Below, piece by piece: positions 1-6,651 of a DNA stretch of 16,676 nt. The stretch lies in assembly GCA_016650315.1 (NCBI GenBank), contig JAENVZ010000026.1, forward strand, positions 1-16,676. The letters run 5' to 3'. Origin of the DNA: Alphaproteobacteria bacterium (GTDB taxonomy: Bacteria; Pseudomonadota; Alphaproteobacteria; Sphingomonadales; Sphingomonadaceae). The position numbers and the translations under genes were made by a program. Below the pieces are notes generated by a model. That model did not search any database. It was given only the letters and a program-made list of their open reading frames with translations, and was not told where the DNA came from. Position 1 is the stretch's first letter; each line of letters begins with the position of its first letter.

Positions 1-1200
1 GAATAGTCCATATTGTTCGGTTTCGTTTTTGGGCAGGAATTTTTCGTCACCTACGACGCGGAAGCTACGCATCAGTATTTGCCCGCCAAACGCGCCCTCC
101 CAGCCGCCATGTTTTTGCTGCACCAGCTCCAGCCGGGATTCGAGGCCCTGACTGTAGAATGTGGTGCCGACCGCGCCGGTGTCGTCGATCTCGCTATGCT
201 GATAATCGGCGAAGCCTGCGCGGAAGCGGATTTTGTCCAGGAAACCGCCGCCGGTATCGACCCCCCCTCGCACATCCGCGCGCGTCTGTTTCATGTCGAT
301 CCGCACCTGTTCCGCCTCGATATCGAGGTCAAACGAATAGCGAACCGGCACGCCGTATAGGCTGTCGAAATGGCTGATCGAAAAGCCCAGATTGCCGGTG
401 TCGGTGATCAGCGCGACACCGCCCGCCATGTCCCACGTCCGTCCCGCGCTGTTGGGCAGCTTGCCTTTCAGGTCGGCTAGGGCTGCAATTTCGGGATCGC
501 TGCTTGCCGCTGCCTGAGAGCGTAGTTCGGGGGGCAAGATATAGCTGCCAGTGTCGAGATCGCCGCTCTTGGTATAAGTGCCATCGACATGGAAAACGAT
601 CTTGCCGCCCACCGGCGCGTCGGCGGCGGCGGAGATCGAGCGTTCATTGGCGGCGCTGCCGTAGGTGGCGATGCCGTCGATATGCACCGGCTCATCGGGT
701 ATACGGCGCGGAATGCGGCTGTCGACCACATTGACGACACCGCCGATGGCCGCCGATCCGAACAGCAGGGCCGATGGGCCGCGCAGCACCTCGATCCGGT
801 CAGCGGTCAGCGGGTTGATGACGACGGCATGATCGACCGAGGTATTGGATACATCAAAGCTGCCAATGCCATCGGTCAAAACGCGCACCCGCTCACCCTG
901 CAATCCGCGCAGCACAGGGCGGGAGGCATTGGGGCCAAAGGATGTCGCTGACACGCCCGGCTGACTGGTCAGCGTATCGCCGATGGTGGTTTTCAGGTTG
1001 CGGACCAGATCAGCACCAGTCAGCACGGATGTGCCTGACAAAATGTCTTCCTGGTTTCGCTGGAAAGCGCCGGTTACCAGAATTTCCCTGGATGGTTCCG
1101 TATGATAGTCACCTTGCTGCGGGGCAGGGTCGCTCTGCGCATGGGCGGATGAAACGAACAGCAGCATGGCGGAACCGGCAAGCAGGGAGCGTTTTGACAT
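1..1200 (-). CDS. TonB-dependent receptor, ZnuD-like (N-terminal 400 residues; C-terminus outside window)
   Basis: Outer-membrane TonB-dependent receptor, cut by the left edge. Read on the minus strand it gives 400 residues without a stop. Residues 1-21 are a signal peptide (hydrophobic core, AHA before Q22). A TonB-box-like EILVTG lies at 39-44. The plug domain follows, with RPVLRGLQGERV at about 94-105 and the plug-end motif RIEVLRGPSALLFG at 135-148. The stretch NTSVDHAVVINPLTADRIEVLRGP and the following GGVVNVVDSRIPRR resemble neisserial ZnuD zinc receptors, so zinc is the likely substrate. This is inference from similarity and from the Zur-like palindrome upstream. The ATG at 1200 is chosen because AAAGGTG lies about 9 nt upstream. 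In-frame ATGs at 1209 and 1224 lack a well-placed ribosome site. It is transcribed divergently from the small gene at 1445. Heme or another metal remains possible. Confidence 0.88.
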   Translation of the reverse strand, partial: MSKRSLLAGSAMLLFVSSAHAQSDPAPQQGDYHTEPSREILVTGAFQRNQEDILSGTSVLTGADLVRNLKTTIGDTLTSQPGVSATSFGPNASRPVLRGLQGERVRVLTDGIGSFDVSNTSVDHAVVINPLTADRIEVLRGPSALLFGSAAIGGVVNVVDSRIPRRIPDEPVHIDGIATYGSAANERSISAAADAPVGGKIVFHVDGTYTKSGDLDTGSYILPPELRSQAAASSDPEIAALADLKGKLPNSAGRTWDMAGGVALITDTGNLGFSISHFDSLYGVPVRYSFDLDIEAEQVRIDMKQTRADVRGGVDTGGGFLDKIRFRAGFADYQHSEIDDTGAVGTTFYSQGLESRLELVQQKHGGWEGAFGGQILMRSFRVVGDEKFLPKNETEQYGLF

Positions 1201-1235
1201 GTCGAGCATCACCTTTGAATTCATGAAGTGAATTG

Positions 1236-1264
1236 TCCATAAATTTAATGTTACAACATATCAA
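1236..1264 (-). promoter_or_regulatory. Candidate sigma70-type promoter of the TonB receptor gene
   Basis: On the minus strand TTGATA (1259-1264) and TATGGA (1236-1241) are separated by exactly 17 bp. The -35 is good (5 of 6) and the -10 is weak (3 of 6). Transcription would begin near 1229, giving a leader of about 30 nt to the ATG at 1200. The Zur-like palindrome sits between the two hexamers. Pattern match only. Confidence 0.4.
1248..1259. promoter_or_regulatory. Zur/Fur-family-like operator palindrome
   Basis: ATGTT-AC-AACAT is a perfect inverted repeat with 5-bp arms and a 2-bp spacer. Its arms match the ATGTT/AACAT halves seen in proteobacterial Zur operators. It lies within the 17-bp spacer of the candidate receptor promoter, where a bound repressor would block RNA polymerase. 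Assignment to Zur is inferred from the motif and from the ZnuD-like product; Fur-family relatives could have similar sites. Confidence 0.45.
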
Positions 1265-1344
1265 TTCCGGCCGATAAATTATTATGCGGTGCACCGTAAT
1301 TTCCGGTCCACTCGGCGCGGGGATCGGTTTGAACGTGAAAAGGG

Positions 1345-1374
1345 AATGTCCCGCAGCGGTACAGCCGGGACATT
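1345..1374. repeat. Perfect 9-bp inverted repeat with 12-nt loop
   Basis: AATGTCCCG (1345-1353) pairs perfectly with CGGGACATT (1366-1374). It lies in the intergenic space between the divergent receptor gene and the small membrane-protein gene. No T-run follows on either strand, so it is not a standard intrinsic terminator. It could be an operator or a structured leader; its role is unknown. Confidence 0.5.
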
Positions 1375-1380
1375 AACCAT
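1373..1380 (+). promoter_or_regulatory. CtrA half-site (TTAACCAT)
   Basis: TTAACCAT is the exact CtrA half-site known from Caulobacter and relatives. It lies 21 bp before a full CtrA box and overlaps the end of the 9-bp inverted repeat. Eight bases can occur by chance, but the pairing with the full box makes chance less likely. Confidence 0.45.
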
Positions 1381-1401
1381 CTTTCCCACTAGCCTAAATC
1401 G

Positions 1402-1417
1402 TTAAAAATCCGTTAAC
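1402..1417 (+). promoter_or_regulatory. CtrA full box (TTAA-N7-TTAAC)
   Basis: TTAA at 1402-1405 and TTAAC at 1413-1417 are separated by exactly 7 bp, which is the consensus site of the alphaproteobacterial cell-cycle regulator CtrA. The box ends 27 bp before the preferred start of the small membrane-protein gene. It may activate if it overlaps a -35 region, or repress if it overlaps the start region. Direct motif match; function is inferred. Confidence 0.55.
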
Positions 1418-1444
1418 GTTTCTCTCATGAAACGGAGACTTGTC

Positions 1445-1606
1445 TTGACCACTGAATCCGCGCGTCATCCCTTCCGGAAAAGCCTGCCAATGCAGTTGTT
1501 CGTGGTGGATCCCAAGAGCAAGCGGACGTCGGACGATCAGGACTGGAAGCTGTTCATGCTCAGCTTTTCCGCCTTCTTCACGGTGTTCTACACGTTCATT
1601 TTGTAA
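1445..1606 (+). CDS. Small single-span membrane protein of unknown function (53 aa)
   Basis: Unrecognised small gene. The preferred start is TTG at 1445, with GGAGA about 7 nt upstream, giving 53 residues. An in-frame ATG at 1427 (59 residues) has no ribosome site and would begin only 9 bp after the CtrA box. An ATG at 1490 (38 residues) is also possible. The protein has a basic, polar N-terminal half (PKSKRTSDDQDWK) and a C-terminal hydrophobic segment of about 18 residues, LFMLSFSAFFTVFYTFIL, that ends at the stop codon. This suggests a tail-anchored or single-pass inner-membrane peptide. The codon pattern is coding-like, with no stop across 60 codons from 1427. Exact CtrA-type sites upstream suggest cell-cycle control. 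Function is unknown; sequence comparison across sphingomonads would settle whether it is a real gene. Confidence 0.6.
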   Translation: MTTESARHPFRKSLPMQLFVVDPKSKRTSDDQDWKLFMLSFSAFFTVFYTFIL

Positions 1607-1630
1607 AAAATGGCGCCGCCGCCCGACCAT

Positions 1631-1670
1631 AGAGCAAGCTGCGCTAAATCTGACGCATTTCGCTTGCTCT
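1631..1670. repeat. Inverted repeat, first palindrome of a tandem pair
   Basis: AGAGCAAGC (1631-1639) pairs perfectly with GCTTGCTCT (1662-1670). A second nested pair, TGCG (1640-1643) with CGCA (1654-1657), closes a 10-nt loop. It follows the small gene's stop by 24 bp and could end or stabilise its transcript. Confidence 0.6.
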
Positions 1671-1684
1671 AGCTCTTTGTTGTC

Positions 1685-1730
1685 GCATCGTTTTTTGCGA
1701 AAAACCGGTTCCCACTTTTTCGCACGATGC
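1685..1730. repeat. Dispersed palindromic intergenic element (REP-like)
   Basis: GCATCGT (1685-1691) pairs with ACGATGC (1724-1730). Inside it GCGAAAAA (1697-1704) pairs with TTTTTCGC (1716-1723), around a CCGGTTCCCA-containing loop. I recognise this core as one very common between alphaproteobacterial genes. It ends one base before the stop codon of the LplT-like gene, so it may serve as a transcript end for the converging genes. Copy number in this genome cannot be seen from the window. Confidence 0.65.
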
Positions 1731-1731
1731 T

Positions 1732-3000
1732 TTAGTCGCAGGCGCAGTGAAGTTTCCAGGCAAGCCATGCCGATACAAGGCACATCGCGGCCACCAGCAA
1801 CAGTGCCCCTGTCACCGAAAGTCCGGCATTTGTCGCGGCGAGGATCGCTAAAGCGCCAATGGTCATCGCACCTGAATTAACCACATTATTCGCAGCCACG
1901 GTCCGTGCGGTTTCACTTTTGCGGACTGTGGTGGTGAGGAAGGCGTAGAGCGGCACCACGAACATGCCACCGCTAATCGCAATGCCCAGCAACGCGGCCA
2001 CCACATGCCATGCACCGGTTTGGGCAATGAACGTCCAGACATCGTAATACTGCCCTGATGGCGCGCCGGTCCAGCTATGCGCCACGATGTAAAGATACAG
2101 AATGAACCCCCCCATCGCCAGGACCGAGGCCGGGCCGAATTTCGCCGATACCTTGCCCTGTAGCAGCCGGTTGATCGCCACTGATCCAATGGCGACGCCG
2201 ATGGAGAAAACGGCAAGGAAAAGGCTGGCGACTTCCTTGCTGGCGGTGAAGACATTTTTCACCAATGGCGGGAAGATGATGATGAGGATGGAACCGATCA
2301 TCCAGAAAAAGCTGATGGCGCAGATAGCGAGAAACAGCCGGGGAATATGCATGGTGACGCTAATCAGACGCCAGGAAGATCGCAGTGGATTGTGGTCGAT
2401 CTCTATGGGGTCGCCTACTGGTGGGGCGGGGGGGACCTGGCACCCGCAATAATAGCCGGCGATGGCAACGCATATGACGGTGGCGGCTGTGGCTTCGGCG
2501 TTGATCCACCCCGCTGCAATGGTGCCTGCCAGGATTGCGAGATAGGTTCCCGCTTCGACAAGGCCGGTGCCGCCCAACACTTCATCTTCTTCCAGATGCT
2601 GAGGCAGTATGGCATATTTGATTGGTCCGAAAAATGTGGAATGTACACCCATGGCCAGCACGGCGACGAGCATTACCGGAATATTTTTCAGCATCAGGCC
2701 GATCGACCCCACTGCCATGATCCCGATTTCAGCTATCTTTACGATGCGAATGATCCGGGCTTTGTCCATGGTATCGGCAAGCTGACCGGACAGAGCCGAC
2801 AGCACGAAGAAGGGGAGGATGAACAGGCCGGTCGAAAGCGCGTTGAAATTCGATTCCATCCGCGGGTCGCTGTAGATGGTGTAAGTGGCGAACAGCACCA
2901 TCGCCGTCTTGAACAGATTGTCGTTGAATGCGCCCAGAAACTGCGTGCCGAATATCGGCAGGAACCTTCGCTTGCCAAGAAGCCTAAGGGATACCTGCAT
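1732..3000 (-). CDS. MFS transporter, LplT-like (lysophospholipid transporter family)
   Basis: Inner-membrane major facilitator protein of 422 residues with about 12 hydrophobic spans. The N-terminal motif FLGAFNDNLFKTAMVL and the following LSGQLADTMDKARIIR are characteristic of the LplT family and of the transporter half of Aas-type fusions. These flip lysophospholipids across the inner membrane for re-acylation. The ATG at 3000 is chosen because the LplT-like sequence begins there and GAGAA lies 10 nt upstream. The frame stays open to a TTG at 3090, so a start at 3045 or 3081 cannot be excluded. No acyltransferase/AMP-ligase partner is present here or fused to it. It is divergent from pgsA, another phospholipid gene, and the stop codon abuts the REP-like palindrome. 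The substrate is inferred from the family. Confidence 0.75.
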   Translation of the reverse strand: MQVSLRLLGKRRFLPIFGTQFLGAFNDNLFKTAMVLFATYTIYSDPRMESNFNALSTGLFILPFFVLSALSGQLADTMDKARIIRIVKIAEIGIMAVGSIGLMLKNIPVMLVAVLAMGVHSTFFGPIKYAILPQHLEEDEVLGGTGLVEAGTYLAILAGTIAAGWINAEATAATVICVAIAGYYCGCQVPPAPPVGDPIEIDHNPLRSSWRLISVTMHIPRLFLAICAISFFWMIGSILIIIFPPLVKNVFTASKEVASLFLAVFSIGVAIGSVAINRLLQGKVSAKFGPASVLAMGGFILYLYIVAHSWTGAPSGQYYDVWTFIAQTGAWHVVAALLGIAISGGMFVVPLYAFLTTTVRKSETARTVAANNVVNSGAMTIGALAILAATNAGLSVTGALLLVAAMCLVSAWLAWKLHCACD

Positions 3001-3149
3001 ATTGAGGTTGTTCTCGTTGTTGCGACGAAGGGTGCAGGGCCGCATGTAGCCAAAAGCATCGTCCGGGCCAACAGAATTCATACCTGGCAACCATATTCAC
3101 GCCATGCATTTCCATTGACAGAGAAAAAGACTATGCCGAGCAAAAGACC

Positions 3150-3701
3150 ATGCTGACCTTGCCCAATATATTGACGCTTTCCCGGATTTTTGCGGTTCCC
3201 CTGTTGATGGGGCTGCTCTGGTTCCCGCAATGGCAGACGGGTTATGCCTTTGCGTTCGCGCTCTATTGCCTGATGGGGATCACGGATTATTTCGACGGAT
3301 ATCTGGCCCGGTCAAACGGTGCAGTGTCGAAAATGGGTATTTTCCTTGATCCCATTGCCGACAAGATCATGGTGGCGGCGGTCATCGTCATGCTAGCGGC
3401 GACGCGCGATATCGCGGGGATTCACATTATCGCGGCTATCATCATATTGCTGCGCGAAATCGCCGTGTCGGGCCTGCGGGAATTTCTGGCGGAATTGCGG
3501 GTGTCGATGCCAGTGTCGAACCTTGCCAAATGGAAAACGACTTTCCAGCTTATCGCTCTTGGTGCGTTGATCCTTGCGGGCGCATTGCCGCATTTTGCAT
3601 TCATTAAACTGACGGGCCTTACGACATTGTGGGCCGCGGCAATCCTGACGCTGATTACCGGATGGGACTATTTGCGCGTCGGCGTCAAGCATATGGACTG
3701 A
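3150..3701 (+). CDS. pgsA: CDP-diacylglycerol-glycerol-3-phosphate 3-phosphatidyltransferase
   Basis: Makes phosphatidylglycerolphosphate from CDP-diacylglycerol and sn-glycerol-3-phosphate, the committed step to phosphatidylglycerol and cardiolipin, at the inner membrane. The 183 residues match the usual PgsA length. The complete CDP-alcohol phosphotransferase signature is present: D46-x2-D49-G50-x2-A53-R54-x8-G63-x3-D67-x3-D71. The N-terminus (LPNILTLSRIFAVPLLMGL) is typical for the family, which supports the ATG at 3150 although the ribosome site is weak. Several hydrophobic spans follow. moaD starts 3 nt after its stop, so the genes are probably cotranscribed. No strong promoter was found upstream: a perfect TTGACA at 3115 lacks a matching -10. 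Confidence 0.93.
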   Translation: MLTLPNILTLSRIFAVPLLMGLLWFPQWQTGYAFAFALYCLMGITDYFDGYLARSNGAVSKMGIFLDPIADKIMVAAVIVMLAATRDIAGIHIIAAIIILLREIAVSGLREFLAELRVSMPVSNLAKWKTTFQLIALGALILAGALPHFAFIKLTGLTTLWAAAILTLITGWDYLRVGVKHMD

Positions 3702-3704
3702 CCA

Positions 3705-3968
3705 ATGACGGGCAGGATCGACATTCTCTATTTCGCCTGGGTGCGTGAACACATTGGTTCAGGCGGCGAAACCATCGACCATCCCGGTGAAGCGGTGCTG
3801 GTAAGCGATCTTGTCGCCCTGCTGGCGGCACGTGGCGGTGGCTATGCGGAGGCGTTGGCCGATCCTACCCGGCTGCGTGCCGCGCTGGACCAGAAATTTG
3901 TTCCTATCGACACGCCGGTTGGCATGGCAAGGGAGCTGGCGATCTTTCCGCCGGTGACGGGCGGATGA
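3705..3968 (+). CDS. moaD: Molybdopterin synthase small (sulfur-carrier) subunit
   Basis: Ubiquitin-fold sulfur carrier of 87 residues that donates thiocarboxylate sulfur to MoaE during molybdopterin synthesis in the cytoplasm. It begins with the typical beta strand DILYFAWVREHIG and ends in the required diglycine (FPPVTGG, G86-G87), which is adenylated and thiolated. It starts 3 nt after pgsA and its stop overlaps the moaE start as ATGA (3965-3968), so the two synthase subunits are translationally coupled. Length and C-terminus are normal. The protein is divergent enough in the middle that the call rests mainly on the C-terminal GG and the moaE neighbour. Confidence 0.9.
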   Translation: MTGRIDILYFAWVREHIGSGGETIDHPGEAVLVSDLVALLAARGGGYAEALADPTRLRAALDQKFVPIDTPVGMARELAIFPPVTGG

Positions 3969-4417
3969 TCCGCGTTTCCGTCCAGACCGAGGGTTTCGAT
4001 CCGGGACAGGAACAGGCCGCGCTGGAGGCAAGCGGCGGCGGCGCGGTGGCGAGTTTTACCGGCCTCGTCCGGGGCGATGGTGGCCTTGTTGAGCTGCATC
4101 TCGACCATTATCCGGCCATGACACAGGTACAGCTTGAAACGCTGGCGAGCGAGGCAACGGCACGCTGGTCGCTATCGGGTGTCAGGATCGTCCACCGCGT
4201 CGGCCCGCTGACACCGGGCGATCGTATAGTTTTTGTCGCAACGGCGGCGCGGCATCGGGAAGCGGCGCTGGAAAGCTGCGCCTTCCTGATCGATTGGTTA
4301 AAGACCAGTGCGCCGTTCTGGAAACGTGAACGTTACGCCGACGGACGCATAAGCTGGGTCGAGGCGCGCGGCGAGGACGATGCGCGTGCGGCGCGCTGGC
4401 GCACAAGCGAAAGCTGA
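3965..4417 (+). CDS. moaE: Molybdopterin synthase catalytic subunit
   Basis: The large subunit of molybdopterin synthase, which converts precursor Z (cPMP) to molybdopterin using sulfur from MoaD. At 150 residues it has the usual size. Recognisable family elements are SFTGLVRGD (30-38), HYPAM (48-52), IVHRVGPLTPGD (76-87), RHREAA (97-102) and the active-site stretch WLKTSAPFWKRE (111-122). Lysines 113 and 120 in that stretch correspond to the catalytic lysines 119 and 126 of E. coli MoaE. VEARGEDD near the C-terminus is also conserved. It overlaps moaD by 4 bp. Its stop is only 4 bp from the stop of the converging phoB gene, leaving no room for a separate terminator. Confidence 0.95.
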   Translation: MIRVSVQTEGFDPGQEQAALEASGGGAVASFTGLVRGDGGLVELHLDHYPAMTQVQLETLASEATARWSLSGVRIVHRVGPLTPGDRIVFVATAARHREAALESCAFLIDWLKTSAPFWKRERYADGRISWVEARGEDDARAARWRTSES

Positions 4418-4421
4418 CTTT

Positions 4422-5120
4422 CTATAGCGCTCCATCGGTATCGAGGGCATAGCCTGCCGAACGAACGGTGCGGATGATGTCGTGGGCGCCATTGATATTG
4501 ATGGCCTTGCGCAAGCGGCGGATGTGGACATCTACGGTGCGCAGTTCGATGTCGCTGTCCTGACCCCACACGCTGTCGAGCAGCCGCTCACGGGAAAAGA
4601 CCCAGCCCGGATGCTCCAGAAAATGCTTGAGCAGGCGGAATTCTGTAGGACCGAGCGGCACCATGGAGCCGCTGCGGCGCACCTTGTGTCCCACCGTGTC
4701 CATTTCAATGTCGGCGAAGCTCAGCGTTTCACCCGCCAGTGCCGGACGCACACGGCGGAGCACCGCGCCGACCCGCGCGACCAGTTCGCGTGGTGAAAAG
4801 GGCTTGGTCACATAATCGTCCGCGCCGGTTTCAAGACCACGGACGCGGTCTTCCTCTTCACCGCGCGCGGTCAGCATGATGATCGGCACATTGGCCGTTT
4901 CGGTCATCCGGCGCAGGCGGCGGCAGACCTCTATGCCGGACAGACTTTCGACCATCCAGTCGAGCAGAACGATGTCGGGCGTGTTTTCCTGCGCCAACAA
5001 CAGCGCCTCTTCGCCATCGACGGTATGGGCGACTTCGAAATCTTCCCGTTTGAAGTGCCAGATGAGCAATTCCGCAAGGGCGGCATCGTCCTCCACCAGC
5101 AGCATTTTTGCACGCGCCAT
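4422..5120 (-). CDS. phoB: Phosphate regulon response regulator PhoB
   Basis: OmpR-family response regulator (232 residues) that is phosphorylated by PhoR and binds PHO boxes. The receiver domain (about 4-120) carries acidic residues D11-D12, phosphoacceptor D54 (IVLLDWM), T84 (IIMLTARG) and K106 (DYVTKPFSPREL). The winged-helix DNA-binding domain (about 130-228) contains GPTEFRLLKHFLEHPG, SRERLLDSVWG and RTVDVHIRRLRKAI, typical of PhoB. The start at 5120 is preferred because AAGGA lies 7 nt upstream and MARAKMLLVEDD is the normal N-terminus; the frame extends further upstream but overlaps phoU. It lies 4 nt after the phoU stop and is the last gene of the pho-pst transcript. Confidence 0.97.
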   Translation of the reverse strand: MARAKMLLVEDDAALAELLIWHFKREDFEVAHTVDGEEALLLAQENTPDIVLLDWMVESLSGIEVCRRLRRMTETANVPIIMLTARGEEEDRVRGLETGADDYVTKPFSPRELVARVGAVLRRVRPALAGETLSFADIEMDTVGHKVRRSGSMVPLGPTEFRLLKHFLEHPGWVFSRERLLDSVWGQDSDIELRTVDVHIRRLRKAININGAHDIIRTVRSAGYALDTDGAL

Positions 5121-5124
5121 ATGA

Positions 5125-5832
5125 TTATCCTTCGTGCGGTTCCGATGGGTGCTCGCCGCGTTCCCGTTCAGGCAGATGTTGACCGGTGGCAGCGAAATAG
5201 ACCATTTCGGCGATGTTGGTCGCATGGTCGCCGATGCGTTCAATATTCTTGGCAATGAACAGCAGATGAGCCGATTCCGAAATATGCTTTGGGTTTTCCA
5301 TCATATAGGTGACGAGCGTGCGGAAGATGCTGTTGTAGAAATCATCGACCACCTTGTCCCGATGGCACACCGCCGCAGCCAGATCGGCGTCGCGCGCGGC
5401 AAAGGCATTGAGCACGTCATGGACCATTTCGCTTGCGACTTGCGCCATGGAGGGCAGTAACGAACTGGGCTGTATACCAGTGTTTTCCGTAATCAGGGGA
5501 ACCCGTTTGGCGATGTTCTTGGCATAATCGCCAATACGTTCGATAACGCCGACGATCTTTAGCGCGGCCACTACTTCGCGCAGATCGTCGGCCATCGGCG
5601 CGCGAAGGGCGATGGTCTGGACGGCGAGCTTTTCGATATCCGCTTCCATCTCGTCAATCTTGCGGTCGTTTTCCACGACATGCGCGGCAAGGTCGAGATC
5701 CTTGCGGGTCAGGGCCGTCATCGCCTCCGAAAGAGCGGCCTCGGCGCGTCCGCCCATTTCGGAAATCAGGCCGCGCAGCCTGTCGATATCGTCGTCAAAA
5801 GCCTTGACGGTATGTTCGCTACCAAGAGCCAT
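5125..5832 (-). CDS. phoU: Phosphate signalling regulator PhoU
   Basis: Cytoplasmic helical-bundle protein (235 residues) that couples PstSCAB activity to PhoR and prevents Pho activation when phosphate is ample. The internal duplication is clear: the metal-binding helix motif ERIGDYAKNIAKR at 98-110 recurs as ERIGDHATNIAEM at 198-210, exactly 100 residues apart. A strong ribosome site (GAAGGAA) lies about 8 nt before the ATG at 5832. It starts 23 nt after pstB and ends 4 nt before phoB, which fits cotranscription with both. Length is normal for the family. Confidence 0.96.
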   Translation of the reverse strand: MALGSEHTVKAFDDDIDRLRGLISEMGGRAEAALSEAMTALTRKDLDLAAHVVENDRKIDEMEADIEKLAVQTIALRAPMADDLREVVAALKIVGVIERIGDYAKNIAKRVPLITENTGIQPSSLLPSMAQVASEMVHDVLNAFAARDADLAAAVCHRDKVVDDFYNSIFRTLVTYMMENPKHISESAHLLFIAKNIERIGDHATNIAEMVYFAATGQHLPERERGEHPSEPHEG

Positions 5833-5855
5833 GACTTTGTTCCTTCTCTTTCACT

Positions 5856-6644
5856 TCAACCATAGCGGCCAGTGATGTAATCCTTCGTCCGTTCCTGACG
5901 CGGATTGGTGAATATGTCGGACGTTACGCCATATTCCACAAGCGTTCCCAAATGGAAAAAGGCGGTGCGTTGCGACACGCGCGCGGCCTGCTGCATATTG
6001 TGGGTCACAATGACGATGGCGTAATTGCCGCGCAGTTCGTGAATCAACTCCTCGATCTTGGCTGTGGCGATAGGGTCCAGGGCAGAGCATGGCTCATCCA
6101 TCAGGATGACTTCAGGTTCCACTGCAATCGCGCGACCGATACACAGCCGCTGTTGTTGTCCGCCCGACAGTGCGGTGCCGCTTTCGTGCAGCCGGTCCTT
6201 GACTTCTTCCCACAGGCCTGCCCGACGCAGCGATTTTTCGACGATGACCTCCAGATCGGCCTTTGAGCCGGCAAGGCCGTGGATACGCGGGCCATAAGCG
6301 ACATTTTCGAAGATCGATTTGGGAAAGGGATTGGGTTTTTGAAACACCATGCCGACGCGGGCGCGCAGTTGCACCACGTCCATGGATGAAGCGTAGATAT
6401 TCTCTCCATCAAGCGTAATTTCGCCTTCCACCCTCGCACTGGCGACGGTGTCGTTCATACGGTTCAATGTTCGCAGGAACGTCGACTTGCCACAACCAGA
6501 CGGGCCGATGAAGGCTGTCACATTTTCCATGTCCACATCGATGGAGACATTGTCGATCGCTTGTTTGTCGCCATAAAAGACGTTCACGTTTCGCGCTGTC
6601 ATCTTCGATTTCTGAAGAATCGAGGCGTCCTTGGTTTCGATCAT
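5856..6644 (-). CDS. pstB: Phosphate ABC transporter ATP-binding protein PstB
   Basis: ATPase of the high-affinity phosphate importer, bound to the cytoplasmic face of PstCA. All ATPase motifs are intact (numbering from the ATG at 6644, 262 residues): Walker [10 protein letters not shown] at 47-55, Q-loop Q102, signature LSGGQQQR at 159-166, Walker B VILMDE at 179-184 and switch H215. [11 protein letters not shown] near the start and [11 protein letters not shown] are PstB hallmarks. The ATG at 6644 has GGTGA 7 nt upstream, partly inside the pstA stop. An in-frame ATG at 6650 lies only 1 nt from the same element and is less likely. It sits 7 nt after pstA. Confidence 0.96.
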   Translation of the reverse strand: MIETKDASILQKSKMTARNVNVFYGDKQAIDNVSIDVDMENVTAFIGPSGCGKSTFLRTLNRMNDTVASARVEGEITLDGENIYASSMDVVQLRARVGMVFQKPNPFPKSIFENVAYGPRIHGLAGSKADLEVIVEKSLRRAGLWEEVKDRLHESGTALSGGQQQRLCIGRAIAVEPEVILMDEPCSALDPIATAKIEELIHELRGNYAIVIVTHNMQQAARVSQRTAFFHLGTLVEYGVTSDIFTNPRQERTKDYITGRYG

Positions 6645-6651
6645 ATGCATG

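Noticed and set aside
2428..2434. Run of seven G in the LplT-like gene, possible frameshift
   Set aside because: The protein frame stays coherent through it (QVPPAPPVGDP, a stretch typical of the family), so no frameshift is indicated.
3115..3120. Perfect TTGACA hexamer upstream of pgsA
   Set aside because: No acceptable -10 hexamer at 16-18 bp, so it was not called a promoter.
2347..3156. Open plus-strand frame of 269 codons opposite the LplT-like gene
   Set aside because: Its translation is rich in His, Gln and Asp with no family pattern, while the opposite strand encodes a coherent membrane transporter.
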